From: UBA6522 sp965205045
Lineage (GTDB): Bacteria; Pseudomonadota; Gammaproteobacteria; Steroidobacterales; Rariloculaceae
Length of the DNA stretch: 64,000 nucleotides
NCBI GenBank assembly: GCA_965205045.1
Contig: OZ242031.1
Span: 5,456,001-5,520,000, forward strand
Direction of reading: 5' to 3'
In this document: positions 62,552-64,000 of the stretch, in pieces
Position numbering within the stretch: the stretch's first letter is position 1
How the letters are laid out: every line of letters begins with the position of its first letter
The notes under the pieces: generated by a model
What the model was told of the DNA's origin: nothing
What the model saw: the letters and a program-made list of their open reading frames with translations, nothing else
Database searches by the model: none
Made by a program: the position numbers and the translations under genes

Positions 62552-63337
62552 GTGTTCAGTGCCAATCCGTTCGCCGCGCTTTCGGAATCCATCGCTCCCG
62601 CCGTCATGCAGACTTACGTTGTCGTGATGATCCTCCTGGTGGCGGCCGGCACGGTATACGACACACTTCACAAGAAAAGCGCCCAGTATTTCTTCCGCAA
62701 CTGGCGCGATGCACGCAGAAATGCGTCGCGTCGTGTCGGGGCCGGGGAAATGGTATCCCTCGCGGTGAGGACGGTCCTGATGGAAGGGCTGATGTCGGGC
62801 GAATTCTGCAATCGGCGGCGCAGGATCGCCCACCTGTTGACGATGTACGGTTTTCTGGCCTTCGTGATCGCGACCGCCATCATGGTATTCATGTTCCCGA
62901 CTCCGGCAACGCCCGCGCCTGCCATCCTTCCGCAACTGTGGTACCTCGGCGCGCTGCTGATCTGCGTCGGCGGTTACTGGTTCTGGTTCTTCATTCGCGT
63001 TGACGTCGCCGCGGAGGGAAATTCTCCGTTCCGCCTCGTGTTCGCCGACCTGTTCATCCTCTCGCTGCTCGCCAGCGCCACGTTCGGGCTCATCTGGGGT
63101 GTGCTGCAATCGGCCGGAAGCGCCTGGTCCAACCTGTTCTTCGGGCTGCATGTCCTTGCATCGACGGTGCTCTTCGGGTCCGTGCCGTGGTCCAAGTTCG
63201 CGCACATGTTCTACAAGCCCGCGGCGGCCTTCCAGAAGCGCGTGGAAGAAGCGAACGGTTCCCGGAGCAATCTGCCCCCGCCTGCCGACAGGCCGGAGTC
63301 CTTCGGCAGCGCGCGCCAGCACGCCCGGCACTATTGA
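62552..63337 (+). CDS. aprM: APS reductase membrane anchor
   Basis: A 261-residue membrane protein that in sulfur-oxidising bacteria is encoded before aprBA and is thought to pass APS reductase electrons to quinone. About five hydrophobic helices are visible: TYVVVMILLVAAGTVYDTLH, then after a cytoplasmic loop HLLTMYGFLAFVIATAIMVF, LPQLWYLGALLICVGGYWFW, FADLFILSLLASATFGLIWG and LFFGLHVLASTVLFGSVPWS. The His and Cys pattern (GEFCNRRRRIAHLL) is typical. GTG start. Confidence 0.85.
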   Translation: MFSANPFAALSESIAPAVMQTYVVVMILLVAAGTVYDTLHKKSAQYFFRNWRDARRNASRRVGAGEMVSLAVRTVLMEGLMSGEFCNRRRRIAHLLTMYGFLAFVIATAIMVFMFPTPATPAPAILPQLWYLGALLICVGGYWFWFFIRVDVAAEGNSPFRLVFADLFILSLLASATFGLIWGVLQSAGSAWSNLFFGLHVLASTVLFGSVPWSKFAHMFYKPAAAFQKRVEEANGSRSNLPPPADRPESFGSARQHARHY

Positions 63338-63379
63338 TCCGCCCGCCACGGCCCTTCGATATCAGGAGAAGCAACTGTC

Positions 63380-63835
63380 GTGCCGACCTTCGTTTACATG
63401 ACTCGATGCGACGGCTGCGGACACTGCGTCGATATCTGTCCGTCGGACATCATGCACATCGACCCCACCTACCGCCGCGCCCTCAACATCGAGCCCAACA
63501 TGTGCTGGGAGTGCTATTCCTGCGTCAAGGCGTGCCCGCAGAACGCCATCGACGCACGGGGGTATGCCGACTTCGCCCCGCTGGGTCACAGCGTTCGCGT
63601 GCTTCGGGAAGAGAGCAAGGGGACCGTTTCCTGGAAGATCAAGTTCAGGGACGGCACGGAAAAGGACTTCGTTTCGCCGATCCGAACCACCCCGTGGGGA
63701 TCGATCAAGTCACCGGCAGACTACGAAGCGCCAATCGAGGACTCGTTCAGAGACCAGCAGCTCGCGCATGAGCCGGAGTTTCTCAAGGTCGACGAGTTGC
63801 CGACCCTGGATCCAGACGATGGGGGAACGGACTGA
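63380..63835 (+). CDS. aprB: Adenylylsulfate reductase beta subunit
   Basis: A 151-residue ferredoxin-like subunit with two [4Fe-4S] clusters: cysteines 10, 13, 16, 20 in CDGCGHCVDICP and 42, 45, 48, 52 in CWECYSCVKACP. A C-terminal tail (DFVSPIRTTPWGSIKSPADY) wraps the alpha subunit. It carries electrons between AprA flavin and the membrane. GTG start with an AGGAGA site; the stop overlaps the aprA ATG. Confidence 0.96.
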   Translation: MPTFVYMTRCDGCGHCVDICPSDIMHIDPTYRRALNIEPNMCWECYSCVKACPQNAIDARGYADFAPLGHSVRVLREESKGTVSWKIKFRDGTEKDFVSPIRTTPWGSIKSPADYEAPIEDSFRDQQLAHEPEFLKVDELPTLDPDDGGTD

Positions 63836-64000
63836 TGGGCATCTTCTCGCGCAGAAAGACGGTCTTCGTCGATTCCGACGTTCTGGTTATCGGCGGTGGC
63901 ATGGCCGGCTGCGGGGCGACCTACGAGGCACGCTACTGGGGGCGTGACCTGAAGATCGTGTGCGTGGAAAAGGCCAACATCGAGCGCAGCGGCGCCGTCG
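63835..64000 (+). CDS. aprA: Adenylylsulfate reductase alpha subunit, N-terminal part
   Basis: The window ends 55 codons into this gene. MGIFSRRKTVFVDSDVLVIG is followed by GGMAGCGATYEARYWGRDLK, the FAD-binding dinucleotide fold of AprA (GxGxxG-like). AprA interconverts APS with sulfite plus AMP. The ATG overlaps the aprB stop (TGATG). With sat at the other end, APS made from sulfite would be converted to sulfate and ATP. Confidence 0.95.
   Translation, partial: MGIFSRRKTVFVDSDVLVIGGGMAGCGATYEARYWGRDLKIVCVEKANIERSGAV

Overview
The window reads as one contiguous piece of a GC-rich bacterial chromosome. Gene content points to a sulfur-oxidising gammaproteobacterium of marine or host-associated (possibly sponge-symbiont) lifestyle. 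This is an inference from dissimilatory-type ATP sulfurylase at one end, APS reductase genes aprM-aprB-aprA at the other, sulfatases, a sialate O-acetylesterase and a dehalogenase-like protein. No rRNA or tRNA gene and no cas gene was recognised.

Layout. 1-9 kb: end of cysC and all of sat, a TPR lipoprotein-like gene, an AI-2E-type permease, a MacB-like permease, a TlpA-like thioredoxin, and a DUF2849-sulfite/nitrite reductase-DUF934 operon. 9-13.5 kb: a PD-(D/E)XK-type nuclease gene split by an IS66 element with a clean 8-bp target duplication. 13.7-21 kb: hicBA, a DUF1080 lipoprotein, a DnaA-box/AT-rich intergenic region, a reductive-dehalogenase-like protein with an internal duplication, a sodium-solute symporter, a Yip1-like protein and a truncated RlmJ-like gene.

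21-43 kb is a nest of mobile DNA. A 7-kb transposon (zinc-finger-like protein, DDE transposase, ExeA-like ATPase, small ORF) truncates the RlmJ-like gene. Its DDE gene is itself split by a recombinase-in-trio (RIT) element. The transposon ends 15 bp before the first repeat of a type I-E-like CRISPR array and appears to have removed the leader. The array (45 repeats, 44 spacers) is split inside its 40th repeat by a 12.2-kb Mu-like element with 5-bp target duplication, inverted terminal repeats and a rearranged load of P2-like tail genes plus Mu-like head genes, but no transposase.

43-51.9 kb: an XRE-type regulator, avtA, a split formate dehydrogenase alpha subunit with fdsD, a Uma2-type nuclease, an NHL-repeat protein and a folK-folP fusion. 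52-60 kb: a glycan-degradation group (sialate O-acetylesterase, GH13 amylase-like lipoprotein, two sulfatases) in which an IS5-type element separates one sulfatase start codon from its ribosome binding site. 60-64 kb: an inverted-repeat-bounded fragment of a repeat-rich protein, a threonine-dehydratase-like gene, and aprM, aprB and the start of aprA.

Sat plus AprABM can oxidise sulfite through APS to sulfate with ATP formation. CysC and the CysI-like reductase would serve the assimilatory direction.
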